DNA of 40,048 nt. Source: Promethearchaeota archaeon (GTDB taxonomy: Archaea; Asgardarchaeota; Lokiarchaeia; Sigyniarchaeales; SOKP01). Every line of letters starts with the position of its first letter. Within the stretch, counting starts at the first letter, position 1. Shown here piece after piece: positions 16,461-24,905 of this stretch. The notes beneath the pieces were generated by a model, which worked only from the letters and a program-made list of their open reading frames with translations, ran no database searches and was not told the origin of the DNA. A program made the position numbers and the translations under genes. The DNA is taken from NCBI GenBank assembly GCA_013375475.1, contig JABXKD010000030.1, positions 1 to 40,048 on the forward strand, in the 5' to 3' direction.

Positions 16461-18746
16461 TCATTCATCCTCCTTTGTTATTATATCAATTTCAAGTAGG
16501 GTGTCTAGGTGATACATATTTAACAGCGAGATTAACCAAGCTAAGGTGGATTCTGCTCCTTGATTTCTACCTTTTCCTGTGGCTGATAACCCATCACTGC
16601 ATCCTCCAGTTTTATAATCATAAATTGCAAGGTTCAAATCATTACGTCCTAAGAACCATTCTAAACAGCGACGTGCTTCATTAATCCATTTATTATCTTG
16701 AGTGACTTTAAAAGCTTCAATACATGCTTCAAGGATGCTCTGGGCTTCAAGGGGTTGTTGATCAAATCGTGCAATCTCACCACCTTTAGGATACCATCCA
16801 TTATTGCCAATAGGAGTGAGGTATCCTTTTTCATTTGTTTGAATTTTTAATAACCATTCTAATGACTGCAATCCAGCTTCAACCATATCTCTTCGCTGTA
16901 ACCATTGTCCAGACATTAATAAAGCTTGTGGAATTTTCCCATTATCATAAGCAACAATATTTTCAATCCAAGGCCAATCATCTTGAGCGTTTTGACAATA
17001 CATCTCAAATAATTTATTTGCTATCTCCTTTCTATGTCGTTTCATTTTGCGATCACCACTAAATCTTGATAAATAGGCATGAATTCCTATTAAACCAAAA
17101 GCTAAGGCACGAGGAGAAGTAAACGTGGATAAAGTTTCTACCGCTTTTTCAAATATTATCAATGGTATATTTTCATATTCTTTAATATTTGATATCCCAA
17201 TAGTGAAACCTAAACTCCAGATTGCACGCCCATTACTATCTTCAGATCCCATCTCTTCCATCCATTTCCGATCATAACTCATAAAATTTCGAAATCTGTT
17301 ATTGGTTTCATTGAAAGCGTGTAAAATAAAACTCAAATATCGATATCCATAATTATTTATAAATTTGTCCTCGGATGATAGATTTTGTGCAAGTAAAACA
17401 GTAATTAATGCCCTCGCGTTATCATCAGTGCAATATCCATGATTTCGATTTGGTATTATATAGTTAGCATGTTGCAGAATACCTACATCATCGGTCAGAC
17501 GATATAAGTGATCAAATTTTGGATCAGGCATCTCAAATGGAGTAGATCTCAGAGATTTTCTCTGTGATGAAGATTTTGGATGGTATGATCTCTTTTGTAC
17601 GAGATCATCAAATATTTCTAAGTAATTTCTAGCAACTTCCTTCCAAATCATTTTTCTGGAGAATATATATGCTTGTTTACGCATGTTATGTCCTTCTACT
17701 TCATTATCTAATAAGTAAATAATTTTTTTTGCTATAGAATTGGAATCATTGAATGGAACGATAAATCCCCTTCCATCAGCTAAAATCTCCTCAGCATACC
17801 AATAAGGCGTCGATATTATGGCTTTACCAGCACCAAGAGCATAAGCTAAAGTTCCAGAGGTAATTTGTTCCTTATTTAAATAGGGTGTAATATATATATC
17901 GGCAACTCCTAAAAATTCACACAATTCATCTATATCAACAAACCTATTATGAAATATGAGATGGTCTTCGATATCAAGCTCTCTAGCTCTTCTTTGAAGA
18001 GAATGACGATAAGCTTCACCATATTCTTTTTTTATATTTGGATGAGTCTCACCTAATATAATATAAACAACATTAGGATGTTCTCGAATGATAGTAGGTA
18101 AAGCATCGATCATTACTTCTATTCCTTTGCCTGGATTAATAAGACCAAATGATAAAATCACTTTTTTTCCTTCTACTCCAAACTGATCCTTGAAAAAATT
18201 AGGATCTATGAATGGTAAATCAGGAATCCCGTGATGGATTAAAGAGATTTTTTCTTGGGGAACTTTATAAATATCTTTTAGAAATAATACTGCTTTTTGG
18301 CTCATGACAACTATTTTATCAGATATTTCGGAAATGGAATTTATTATTTTTTTTTGTGTTGCGTTCGGATTTGGTAAAATACTATGTAAAGTAGTAATAA
18401 CAGGCATTCTTAGATTTCGAATTAAACTTAAAATAAGATTGCCATGATCTCCTCCATATATTCCGTATTCGTGCTGAAGTGAAACAACATCAACCTTATT
18501 TACATTAAGAAATTCTGCAGCTAATTGATAACCTGCTATAGAATTTACATTCAATTCAAAACGAACTTGTTTTGGATAAGGATAACCTTGAGGTATATCA
18601 TTCATTGCGATTGCCCAACAATCGATTTGATCTCCTTCTTTAGAAACTGCTTGTAATAAATCATTTGTAAATGTGGCAATACCACATTTCCTTGGCAGAT
18701 AATTGCCGATGAACGCAATAGTCTTCAGATTTGGATATCTTCTCAT
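16461..18746 (-). CDS. GT4 glycosyltransferase fused to an alpha/alpha-barrel domain
   Basis: Residues 1-390 form a GT4 transferase: 'FIGNYLPRKCGIATFTNDL' is the N-terminal loop, 'VSLQHEYGIYGG' and 'LHHGIPDLPF'-like 'IHHGIPDLPF' follow, and 'KKVILSFGLINPGKGIEVMI' opens the C-terminal Rossmann fold. The signature 'ITSGTLAYALGAGKAIISTP' lacks the first Glu of the usual EX7E. Residues about 410-755 are a helical toroid-type domain: 'DHLYRLTDDVGILQHA', 'YCTDDNARAL', 'SNGRAIWSLGF' and 'QQPLEAQSILEAC' resemble the (alpha/alpha)6 domains of glycosidases and epimerases. Such two-domain proteins occur next to GH130 enzymes in bacteria, so the unit probably builds and trims a mannose-containing glycan. 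The domain order suggests coupling of synthesis with lysis, which is inference. Confidence 0.85.
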   Translation of the reverse strand: MRRYPNLKTIAFIGNYLPRKCGIATFTNDLLQAVSKEGDQIDCWAIAMNDIPQGYPYPKQVRFELNVNSIAGYQLAAEFLNVNKVDVVSLQHEYGIYGGDHGNLILSLIRNLRMPVITTLHSILPNPNATQKKIINSISEISDKIVVMSQKAVLFLKDIYKVPQEKISLIHHGIPDLPFIDPNFFKDQFGVEGKKVILSFGLINPGKGIEVMIDALPTIIREHPNVVYIILGETHPNIKKEYGEAYRHSLQRRARELDIEDHLIFHNRFVDIDELCEFLGVADIYITPYLNKEQITSGTLAYALGAGKAIISTPYWYAEEILADGRGFIVPFNDSNSIAKKIIYLLDNEVEGHNMRKQAYIFSRKMIWKEVARNYLEIFDDLVQKRSYHPKSSSQRKSLRSTPFEMPDPKFDHLYRLTDDVGILQHANYIIPNRNHGYCTDDNARALITVLLAQNLSSEDKFINNYGYRYLSFILHAFNETNNRFRNFMSYDRKWMEEMGSEDSNGRAIWSLGFTIGISNIKEYENIPLIIFEKAVETLSTFTSPRALAFGLIGIHAYLSRFSGDRKMKRHRKEIANKLFEMYCQNAQDDWPWIENIVAYDNGKIPQALLMSGQWLQRRDMVEAGLQSLEWLLKIQTNEKGYLTPIGNNGWYPKGGEIARFDQQPLEAQSILEACIEAFKVTQDNKWINEARRCLEWFLGRNDLNLAIYDYKTGGCSDGLSATGKGRNQGAESTLAWLISLLNMYHLDTLLEIDIITKEDE

Positions 18747-18826
18747 ATTTTTAAAGAAACTCTCAATATTTTTTTTATTTCGACAAGATAGAAATTTAAG
18801 ATTACAATCAAAAATAAATTCTTGGG

Positions 18827-18852
18827 TTATTATTATTATTATTATTATTATA
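18827..18852 (+). repeat. (TTA)8 microsatellite
   Basis: Eight perfect TTA units at 18827-18850 followed by TA, in the 166-base gap between the GH130 and two-domain transferase genes. It lies upstream of the transferase and could vary in length between strains, changing promoter or leader spacing. An imperfect hairpin (ACTTAG at 18867-18872, CTAAGT at 18890-18895) follows. Confidence 0.8.
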
Positions 18853-18912
18853 AGGATGATTTTATGACTTAGGAGGTCCTTCTCGAGGTCTAAGTAAGAA
18901 ACTAAATACTAA

Positions 18913-20142
18913 TTACTTAATATCTCCGGTCCATATTTTTAATTTACCATTTTCCCGTCTAAAAATAACCTTTTCTTCCCTCGCTAACCAGCCTATTGCC
19001 ATTAGCAATAAATCTAGTCTATCTGCATACTTTTTCTTTAGCTGCTCTAAATTAATTTCTTTCCTAGAAGCTTTTTTAAAGATTTCTCCAGCAAGGAATC
19101 CTATATCCACATCGAAATTGGATTGGGATTTTATTAATTCTTTTAATAACGCAGTAAGATTAAGTGATACTACAGCTATCCGCTTATCGGCTGCTCCATA
19201 ATAGATATACAATCTATTCTTGAAAATAGCAGTGCCTGTAGGAAAAACAACATTCCAAACATTGCCCATTTTCTCGTAATCCTCCTTTGGAGAAAAAAGT
19301 GGTTTCTTCAACCGACCAATAACTCTAAAGGGAGGTTCTTTTTCAAGTAAGGCCGCAGAGGCGTGATAGATTTGACCTGAATTAGTATCCTCAACTGCGT
19401 GATAGATTAAGAGCCAACCTAATGGTGTATTGATTAGAGGTGCTCCACCACCTATATGGTGAGACTCGTAACTAAACTCTGGCTCCATCAAGACATGTTG
19501 GTCTAATTTTTTTAAATATTCTTCCCAATACTTTAGATTCTTTAATTGATTAAAGTCCTTGAAATCAATTAATTGAATATCTGGTAAGATCCTATGCATA
19601 AAAACAAAGTTGTTGTTATATTTTTCAGGGAATAAATAACAATCTTTTTCCCATAAAAGAACGTCTGGAGCGGTAATATCTTTAATATATGATACGAAGT
19701 GAAAATATTTACGTTTCAAATGTGATTGCTTGAATAAATTTTTTGCATCTTCATAACTTATTGAAGGAGTAATTAACCCATGTTTCTCCCAATTAATCAA
19801 ATCTTTACTTGTTGCGAATGCAACTCTTGCATTTTTTCCATCATATGCTGTATAAAAAAGATAAAAAATCCCATCTAGTGAAACAATCCGAGGATCTTCT
19901 ACACCGTGGATTTCATAATCATATTCGGGAAAAATAATAGGTTCTTCTTTTTTTTCAATAATATTTAAAGGACCCTCTAATTTAATATGTCCAATACTTG
20001 AATAATTCCCTTTTCTTACTGCACGGTAGAACATATGAAGGGTATTATCTTCTTGGTATATCGTAGGATTTAAAACTGCTTGATTTTCAAATTCTAAATC
20101 AGTCGCTTCAAGTAAAACCCCCTCTCTTTTAATCACTACCAT
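18913..20142 (-). CDS. GH130 beta-mannoside phosphorylase-like enzyme fused to winged helix
   Basis: Residues 1-325 are a five-bladed propeller of GH130 type: 'FENQAVLNPTIYQEDNTLHM', 'HGVEDPRIVSLDGIFYLFYT' (catalytic Asp of EDPR), 'KDITAPDVLLW', 'SHHIGGGAPLINTPLGWLLI' and 'VWNVVFPTGTAI' with 'YYGAADKRIAVVSL' as the last blade. The family phosphorolyses or hydrolyses beta-mannosides. Residues about 345-409 are a separate domain, 'DIGFLAGEIFKKASRKEI' to 'LMAIGWLAREEKVIFRRENG', which matches the small winged-helix DUF2582 family. The fusion of an enzyme and a winged helix is unusual. It leads the three-gene carbohydrate cluster, so it probably acts on the same glycan. Confidence 0.88.
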   Translation of the reverse strand: MVVIKREGVLLEATDLEFENQAVLNPTIYQEDNTLHMFYRAVRKGNYSSIGHIKLEGPLNIIEKKEEPIIFPEYDYEIHGVEDPRIVSLDGIFYLFYTAYDGKNARVAFATSKDLINWEKHGLITPSISYEDAKNLFKQSHLKRKYFHFVSYIKDITAPDVLLWEKDCYLFPEKYNNNFVFMHRILPDIQLIDFKDFNQLKNLKYWEEYLKKLDQHVLMEPEFSYESHHIGGGAPLINTPLGWLLIYHAVEDTNSGQIYHASAALLEKEPPFRVIGRLKKPLFSPKEDYEKMGNVWNVVFPTGTAIFKNRLYIYYGAADKRIAVVSLNLTALLKELIKSQSNFDVDIGFLAGEIFKKASRKEINLEQLKKKYADRLDLLLMAIGWLAREEKVIFRRENGKLKIWTGDIK

Positions 20143-20220
20143 AAGTAATTGATATATTTAAAGTTATTAAGTTTTATTAGTTTTTGTATACCAGCTATTT
20201 TTTCGACCAAAAAAATTTAG

Positions 20221-20911
20221 ACGGAAAAGACATATAAACCAGTGGATCTCCCCTCTTGGGTAAGGGATACACTTGAGAATGACCTAGGTTTAAGATACGA
20301 TAATTTAAAAAACATTGTAGATTAATATAATAGTGATTTAAGATTAAAACATAGCATAATGCCTGTATATAAAAAATTAGAAGGAGAATTAAAGAAAGAA
20401 TTGAACAATTTAGTGGTGCTAATTATAGATTTACTAAAAGGGTTGGCTTCTTTTGACAATCAATATTGTCTAATAACGTCCTATTTTTCATTCAAAGCCT
20501 CGGAGTTCTCAAGATTTAATGTAATATGTTTATTTTGATTTTGAATTCATTGAATTAAAAAAACATTCTATTAAAGTTTTAGATAAATTAATTAAGTATA
20601 ATGAGGATAATGCGATTTTTTCGGAGATGTTTAAAAAAAGTGCATTAGAAATGAACTCATTTAAGACTTTTGTTGACATCATTTCAGAAAATGAATTAAT
20701 TAAGCTTGAAAAATCTGAAATTAGTAAGAAATTACAATTAAAACTAGGGGTAACATGGAAAGAATCAACTTCTGATTAATATATTAAACTTTTGTTTAAC
20801 TGGGCACGTAATACTAATCTAAGTCCAGAGATTTATTATAGAAAAAGGGATTCAATAAGAAATAGAGATAAATATATGAATCTTCTCGATTTTATTAAAG
20901 ATAATAAATAA
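20221..20911 (+). pseudogene. degenerate gene with two in-frame stops and a frameshift
   Basis: A coding-like reading can be followed for about 230 codons. It begins 'TYKPVDLPSWVRDTLENDLG', meets TAA at 20323-20325, continues 'MPVYKKLEGELKKELNNLVV' to TGA at 20536-20538, shifts frame near there, continues 'FEFIELKKHSIKVLDKLIKY' to TAA at 20777-20779, then ends 'IKLLFNWARNTNLSPEIYYR' and stop at 20911. The 'LGVTWKEST...NWARNTNL' end looks like a winged-helix tail seen in archaeal DNA-acting proteins, but I cannot name the family. Dead gene at the right border of the carbohydrate island. Confidence 0.6.
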
Positions 20912-21097
20912 TTTTTTGAAAATTAATAAACTTTTCATTTTGAATCGAGATTTGAACTTAATTTCGTGAAAAATGGAATTAAATGAGAGATTCTAGTAAA
21001 TAAAATATATAATTCAATTAAAATAAAATTAAACTCTTTTCTTTTGGAGAGTTGCAGAAAAAAGTTCAAAAAGCTGCAACTTAAATTCAATAACTAT

Positions 21098-22105
21098 TTA
21101 TTTTTGTTCTAATAACTCAATTACGTCCTCAGGAAATTCTTCTCCTTTATTTTTCATTCTGTTAAACATGTCTTTAACTTCAGATATAGTATTACCGTAA
21201 ATGTGCAAAGAATTACTAAAATCTAAGTAATGTCCCATTTCCAACCCAAGTTGATCGGCAACGTACTTTTGGATTCGAATCATACCATTTACATTAGCTT
21301 CCCAAGCTCTAAATAAATCTCTACTCCTCCAAGTTGTTTGCATAAGTAATTTATCTTCTTTCACTCTCATGTAAATTCTCTGGAGACAAGGAGGATCAAT
21401 GTGAAATGGATCGACAAGAGGACGCCAAGTTATAGCTTGAGCTCTCCGTGTATAAGGTTTTTCTTTTAGCTTTCTAATTATGTATTCTATTTGATCTATT
21501 TTTGGAAAATTTATTATCTCAATAGGTATTTTTTGAATTCCTACCTGGTCTGGTATTTTTTTATTAAGATTAAAATCTACTAAATGTTTTAATTTCCAAG
21601 TTATAGTCTCCTCCGAAATATCAATCTTCCCCGCTTTCAATAGTTTTTTATGCTCTTTTACGAAGTTATTATCAACGAATTCTAAGTCATAATTGACATG
21701 AATAGAATCCTCCAAGGAATAAGGTGTATAATTGAAAATTCTATCGTGATATGAATATGGAAAGCTCGTTTCAGAATCCCATAAATAATGATCGTTTGTG
21801 CCCTCCATGATCTCTTCAATATAACCACTTTGTATAGAACCTATCAAGTAAGTATCAGCCATACAACCATACACTTCGAAGGAATTTCCGTATTTTGAGT
21901 TGATATTCACAACCTTACCTTTCCTAGAAATAGGATCGCTCATTGGGTTCTCTATTTCGATTAATACAGTTGCATCTTTAGAGGGAGGATCTTCCTCTTT
22001 ATCGTATTCTGTTCTAATGTCATCTCCATTGTATAAAACTTGAGCTACGGCTGAAAGCCAAGCGTCCCGAACTGTTTTTTTAGAAATATATATTACTTGA
22101 GCCAT
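21098..22105 (-). CDS. thymidylate synthase (ThyA-like) with N-terminal extension
   Basis: The 335-residue protein carries a ThyA-type nucleotide site: 'TRRAQAITWRPLVDPFHIDP' is the paired-arginine phosphate region, and 'DPPCLQRIYMRV' gives the nucleophile Cys240. 'LMQTTWRSRDLFRAWEANVN' matches the QRSxD...N segment, and 'GHYLDFSNSLHIYG' the H-x-Y ribose contact. ThyA makes dTMP from dUMP using methylene-folate; archaeal relatives may use tetrahydromethanopterin. The first about 140 residues, including 'DSETSFPYSYHDRIFNYTP', are longer than in standard ThyA. The WRSRD in place of QRSCD leaves room for a hydroxymethylase activity instead. The ATG follows AAGGTTTAAGAAT. Its 3' end is duplicated at 14681. 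Confidence 0.82.
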   Translation of the reverse strand: MAQVIYISKKTVRDAWLSAVAQVLYNGDDIRTEYDKEEDPPSKDATVLIEIENPMSDPISRKGKVVNINSKYGNSFEVYGCMADTYLIGSIQSGYIEEIMEGTNDHYLWDSETSFPYSYHDRIFNYTPYSLEDSIHVNYDLEFVDNNFVKEHKKLLKAGKIDISEETITWKLKHLVDFNLNKKIPDQVGIQKIPIEIINFPKIDQIEYIIRKLKEKPYTRRAQAITWRPLVDPFHIDPPCLQRIYMRVKEDKLLMQTTWRSRDLFRAWEANVNGMIRIQKYVADQLGLEMGHYLDFSNSLHIYGNTISEVKDMFNRMKNKGEEFPEDVIELLEQK

Positions 22106-22267
22106 ATTCTTAAACCTTTATATAATCACTAAAATTCTTATTTTGATAATATTAGAATCTAATTGTTAAAACCTTAACAAAACTAATTTTATTACGTTAG
22201 GTATAATCCTAATTAAATTGAAGGATGCTAATTGAGTGTATATAATTAAATATTCAATTTTTTATTT

Positions 22268-22301
22268 ATAATTACCAACAAAATTTAATATTGGTAATTA
22301 T
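22268..22301. promoter_or_regulatory. 11-bp inverted repeat between divergent genes
   Basis: ATAATTACCAA (22268-22278) and TTGGTAATTAT (22291-22301) pair perfectly around a 12-base spacer. The repeat lies between the divergent thymidylate-synthase-like gene and the ubiquitin-fold gene, about 45 bases before the latter. It may be a regulator site or an RNA hairpin in the leader. Confidence 0.5.
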
Positions 22302-22345
22302 TTAATCTTCTTAGCATTTTTTAAAAGTTTGGAAGTAGTCTAAAA

Positions 22346-22639
22346 GTGATATCATTAAAGTTAAGGTTTGAACCACCATTTAACGAAATTACGAAAGGCA
22401 CGAACCAAATCATTAAATTCGACCAAGAACTAACAGTTAAGGAATTGTTAGAATTTTTTAAAGAGCACTTTGGCGAAAAATTCTATGAATTACTCTGGGA
22501 CAAGAAAAAGAAGAACGAGTTTAGTTCTTTCCTTTCAATTATCATAAACGGTAGAAGTTATAGGGGTGACAATTTCTTAAAAACGATTTTGAAAGATGGA
22601 GATGACATCGCTTTATTATATCTTTATTTTGGTGGATAG
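22346..22639 (+). CDS. ThiS/MoaD-like ubiquitin-fold protein ending in GG
   Basis: A 97-residue beta-grasp protein. 'ISLKLRFEPPFNEITKG' is the first hairpin, 'LTVKELLEFFKEHFGEKF' the helix, 'SFLSIIINGRS' the third strand, 'LKDGDDIALLYLYFGG' the last strand with the C-terminal Gly-Gly. This is how MoaD, ThiS and archaeal SAMP proteins end after activation by an E1-like enzyme. It could donate sulfur (molybdopterin, thiamine or tRNA thiolation) or be attached to proteins. No E1 or JAMM gene lies beside it. The GTG start sits in 'AAAGTGAT'; a ribosome-like GGAAGT is 9 bases before. Confidence 0.8.
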   Translation: MISLKLRFEPPFNEITKGTNQIIKFDQELTVKELLEFFKEHFGEKFYELLWDKKKKNEFSSFLSIIINGRSYRGDNFLKTILKDGDDIALLYLYFGG

Positions 22640-22653
22640 TCTTAATAAATAAA

Positions 22654-23685
22654 TTATAGTAATAAGATTAACCACATTCCAAATCCCGTTAAAATTGGGT
22701 TTAAAATGTTGTCTGAAACATGGTTTGCAAAGAAATCGACTAATAAGAATAAAACTGCTGATCCTATTGCCATAAAAAAGATTTTTACAAAACTCACAGA
22801 AATCCAAGTTTGATATATGTTCATCACTATTAAAACAATTAAAAAGGTAGATACGCCCCCGGTTATAAATCCTTCTATTGTTTTGTTAGAATCCTTCTTA
22901 AGGCTATGAGTCCCGTACTTTTTACCTATTAGACAGGCAGCAGCATCGGCACCCGTAGTTATTAATGCAACTGATGCTAAGATCGGAAATGGTGCAAAAA
23001 TGAAGGGTATTAAGGATAAAACCATAGGTGTTGAAGCTACAAAAGTGTTTAACTCCTCAGGTCTCATTGATAAAAACCAGCGTTTAGCCCAGTTTGGAAG
23101 CATATAGAATTTATTTAGGCGCGCAAGATCAGCAACTTGGAACATTATAACAAAACCTAATCCAATTGTAATTATCAACCAATGAGAAAAACTATAATTA
23201 TCTAAATTCCATTGGTTTAAAATGCCTAAATTATCAAGAATAGTTCCTAACGACCAAAAAAAAAGAATGATAAAGGTAGTAAATAAGTGCAAGAATTTCC
23301 TCCCAAATTCACTCTTAAAATCATCAACCCATCTATTCTTCACCTTAGTACAATAATCATTATAGTCCCTTTCGGCCATAATTTCGGGATTTTTTTTAGA
23401 AATTATCGTGTTATAAAGTAAAGTGGTAATCCATACGCTTATTTCAATTAAAAATATTAAAGAAGTTAAAAACCATAAGAAATTTAATGAATCTAATGGC
23501 AGATGTAGGGAATTAGCTTGAAACATAAAAGGAAAAAGGAATCCTGCTATTAAGAATAAGATGGCAATAATTATCTCGTTTAAAAACAGATGGGTTTCGA
23601 TCTTTTCTTTTCTATTTTTTATTACATAGATGAATGTTAAAACGGAATAACCTAGGAAAATCAAAGAAGTTGGTAAATAATTCAT
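22654..23685 (-). CDS. dolichol/phytol kinase-like membrane protein (CTP-dependent kinase family)
   Basis: A 343-residue protein with about nine membrane segments. The cytidine-dependent kinase signature of the Sec59/DGK1/VTE5 group appears near the C-terminus: 'TGADAAACLIGKKYGTHSLK' and then 'NKTIEGFITGG' (D..A..IG..YG...K..KT.EG). These enzymes phosphorylate polyprenols, phytol or diacylglycerol with CTP in the membrane. In an archaeon the likely substrate is dolichol or geranylgeraniol. A loop with charged residues (about 100-130) precedes the core. The neighbouring upstream gene is a divergent paralogue, 30 bases away on the same strand. Confidence 0.8.
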   Translation of the reverse strand: MNYLPTSLIFLGYSVLTFIYVIKNRKEKIETHLFLNEIIIAILFLIAGFLFPFMFQANSLHLPLDSLNFLWFLTSLIFLIEISVWITTLLYNTIISKKNPEIMAERDYNDYCTKVKNRWVDDFKSEFGRKFLHLFTTFIILFFWSLGTILDNLGILNQWNLDNYSFSHWLIITIGLGFVIMFQVADLARLNKFYMLPNWAKRWFLSMRPEELNTFVASTPMVLSLIPFIFAPFPILASVALITTGADAAACLIGKKYGTHSLKKDSNKTIEGFITGGVSTFLIVLIVMNIYQTWISVSFVKIFFMAIGSAVLFLLVDFFANHVSDNILNPILTGFGMWLILLL

Positions 23686-23715
23686 GTTTAAACCTAATAA
23701 TAAGTAATTCTAAAA

Positions 23716-24822
23716 TCAAATCCAGTTTAAAATAATCGTAATATAATTGAGATTAAAAAAATATCGTATAAACAAAAAGATAAGGCTACTTCCGAACGGA
23801 ATTAATAAATTATCAGATACATTGAAAGGTTTATTAGTAAAAACATCAAAAAGAAAGAAAGCAAAAGTGAAAATTAAAGCCCAGTACACACCAATAAACA
23901 AGGTACATATAATAAAACACACAATTACTCCCGCGATGCTTCCTTGCCAAGATTTTTCGTTATTCCATTTTATTTTATTTTTCCCGAATCTTATCCCTAC
24001 CTGGCTGGTTGCCAAATCTGCAAGAGAACTCATTCCTAAAATCGTTAAAAACACCATTGGTGGCGTGATTAAAGCAGCAACCATTTGACCAATTGCAAAA
24101 AAGAGATATGTGCCGTAGCTTCTTTTTTCCTCCTCACATAATAAAGCCCTACAGATGAAATTAAAGGGAAATGCAAACCTTTTAGCTTTTCTAGTAAACT
24201 CATTTGCTATCATAATAAAACAAAACGCATAGAAAAAGAAAAATAAGAGATAATAGAACCACCCTAACGAAAATAAGACCGATCTAATGCTATCTGGTTC
24301 AGTTAATATTCTTAAGAACAAAAGAAACATATTATTATCATCTGGAATCATTCCGATAATTGAACTTGTTAAATCTTTCACAATTATAATTCCTAAGTAC
24401 CAAATGAAGAGTAAACCAATGAAAATTAGAACATGTGGGATTTTCCTGTAAGTATCTACCCTTAATTTACTTCTTTTTTTTGATTTTTCCTCTAACCAGG
24501 TCCAAAACTTTGATAAATCATTGTTCTTAAAAATTTTTTTAAAAAAAAACAGTAGAAATGACGAAATCAAGATTGTTGCTCCAATTATTAGTAATGGGAG
24601 TCCTAAGGAAAGAATAAAGATGGGTATTGTAGTGGAATATAGATCATCATCCTGAAACATTAACAATACGACAATTATAGTAACTACGAAAGTTAAAAAT
24701 AAAGCGCTAAACGCTAACAAATTATTAAGCAATTCTTTCTTAAATGAAAAATGCATATAACAAAATAGCACAACCAAATATGAAAAAAGCATTAATAGAA
24801 ACCAATATAGAAACTCTAACAT
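23716..24822 (-). CDS. dolichol/phytol kinase-like membrane protein, divergent paralogue
   Basis: The 368-residue product has nine or ten membrane helices and the same C-terminal signature in changed form: 'SSLADLATSQVGIRFGKNKI' and 'EKSWQGSIAGV'. Here the conserved KTxEG becomes KSWQG, so the usual Glu is a Gln. It may have altered substrate or be a partner subunit of the protein at 22654. The two genes are adjacent and co-oriented, consistent with one transcript; this one is upstream. The N-terminal half is highly hydrophobic and not recognisable on its own. Confidence 0.7.
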   Translation of the reverse strand: MLEFLYWFLLMLFSYLVVLFCYMHFSFKKELLNNLLAFSALFLTFVVTIIVVLLMFQDDDLYSTTIPIFILSLGLPLLIIGATILISSFLLFFFKKIFKNNDLSKFWTWLEEKSKKRSKLRVDTYRKIPHVLIFIGLLFIWYLGIIIVKDLTSSIIGMIPDDNNMFLLFLRILTEPDSIRSVLFSLGWFYYLLFFFFYAFCFIMIANEFTRKAKRFAFPFNFICRALLCEEEKRSYGTYLFFAIGQMVAALITPPMVFLTILGMSSLADLATSQVGIRFGKNKIKWNNEKSWQGSIAGVIVCFIICTLFIGVYWALIFTFAFFLFDVFTNKPFNVSDNLLIPFGSSLIFLFIRYFFNLNYITIILNWI

Positions 24823-24905
24823 GTATATTTCAAATTTATAAATTAAATCCTTATATTAATGATAGTGGTTTCATTCTTTAAATAAACTTTTTTACAATTA
24901 CGATC

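Noticed and set aside
18827..18852. Possible CRISPR-like repeat
   Set aside because: It is a simple TTA microsatellite without spacers.
18867..18895. Hairpin as terminator of the GH130 gene
   Set aside because: Only six outer base pairs form and the inner part mismatches; no T-run follows on the minus strand.
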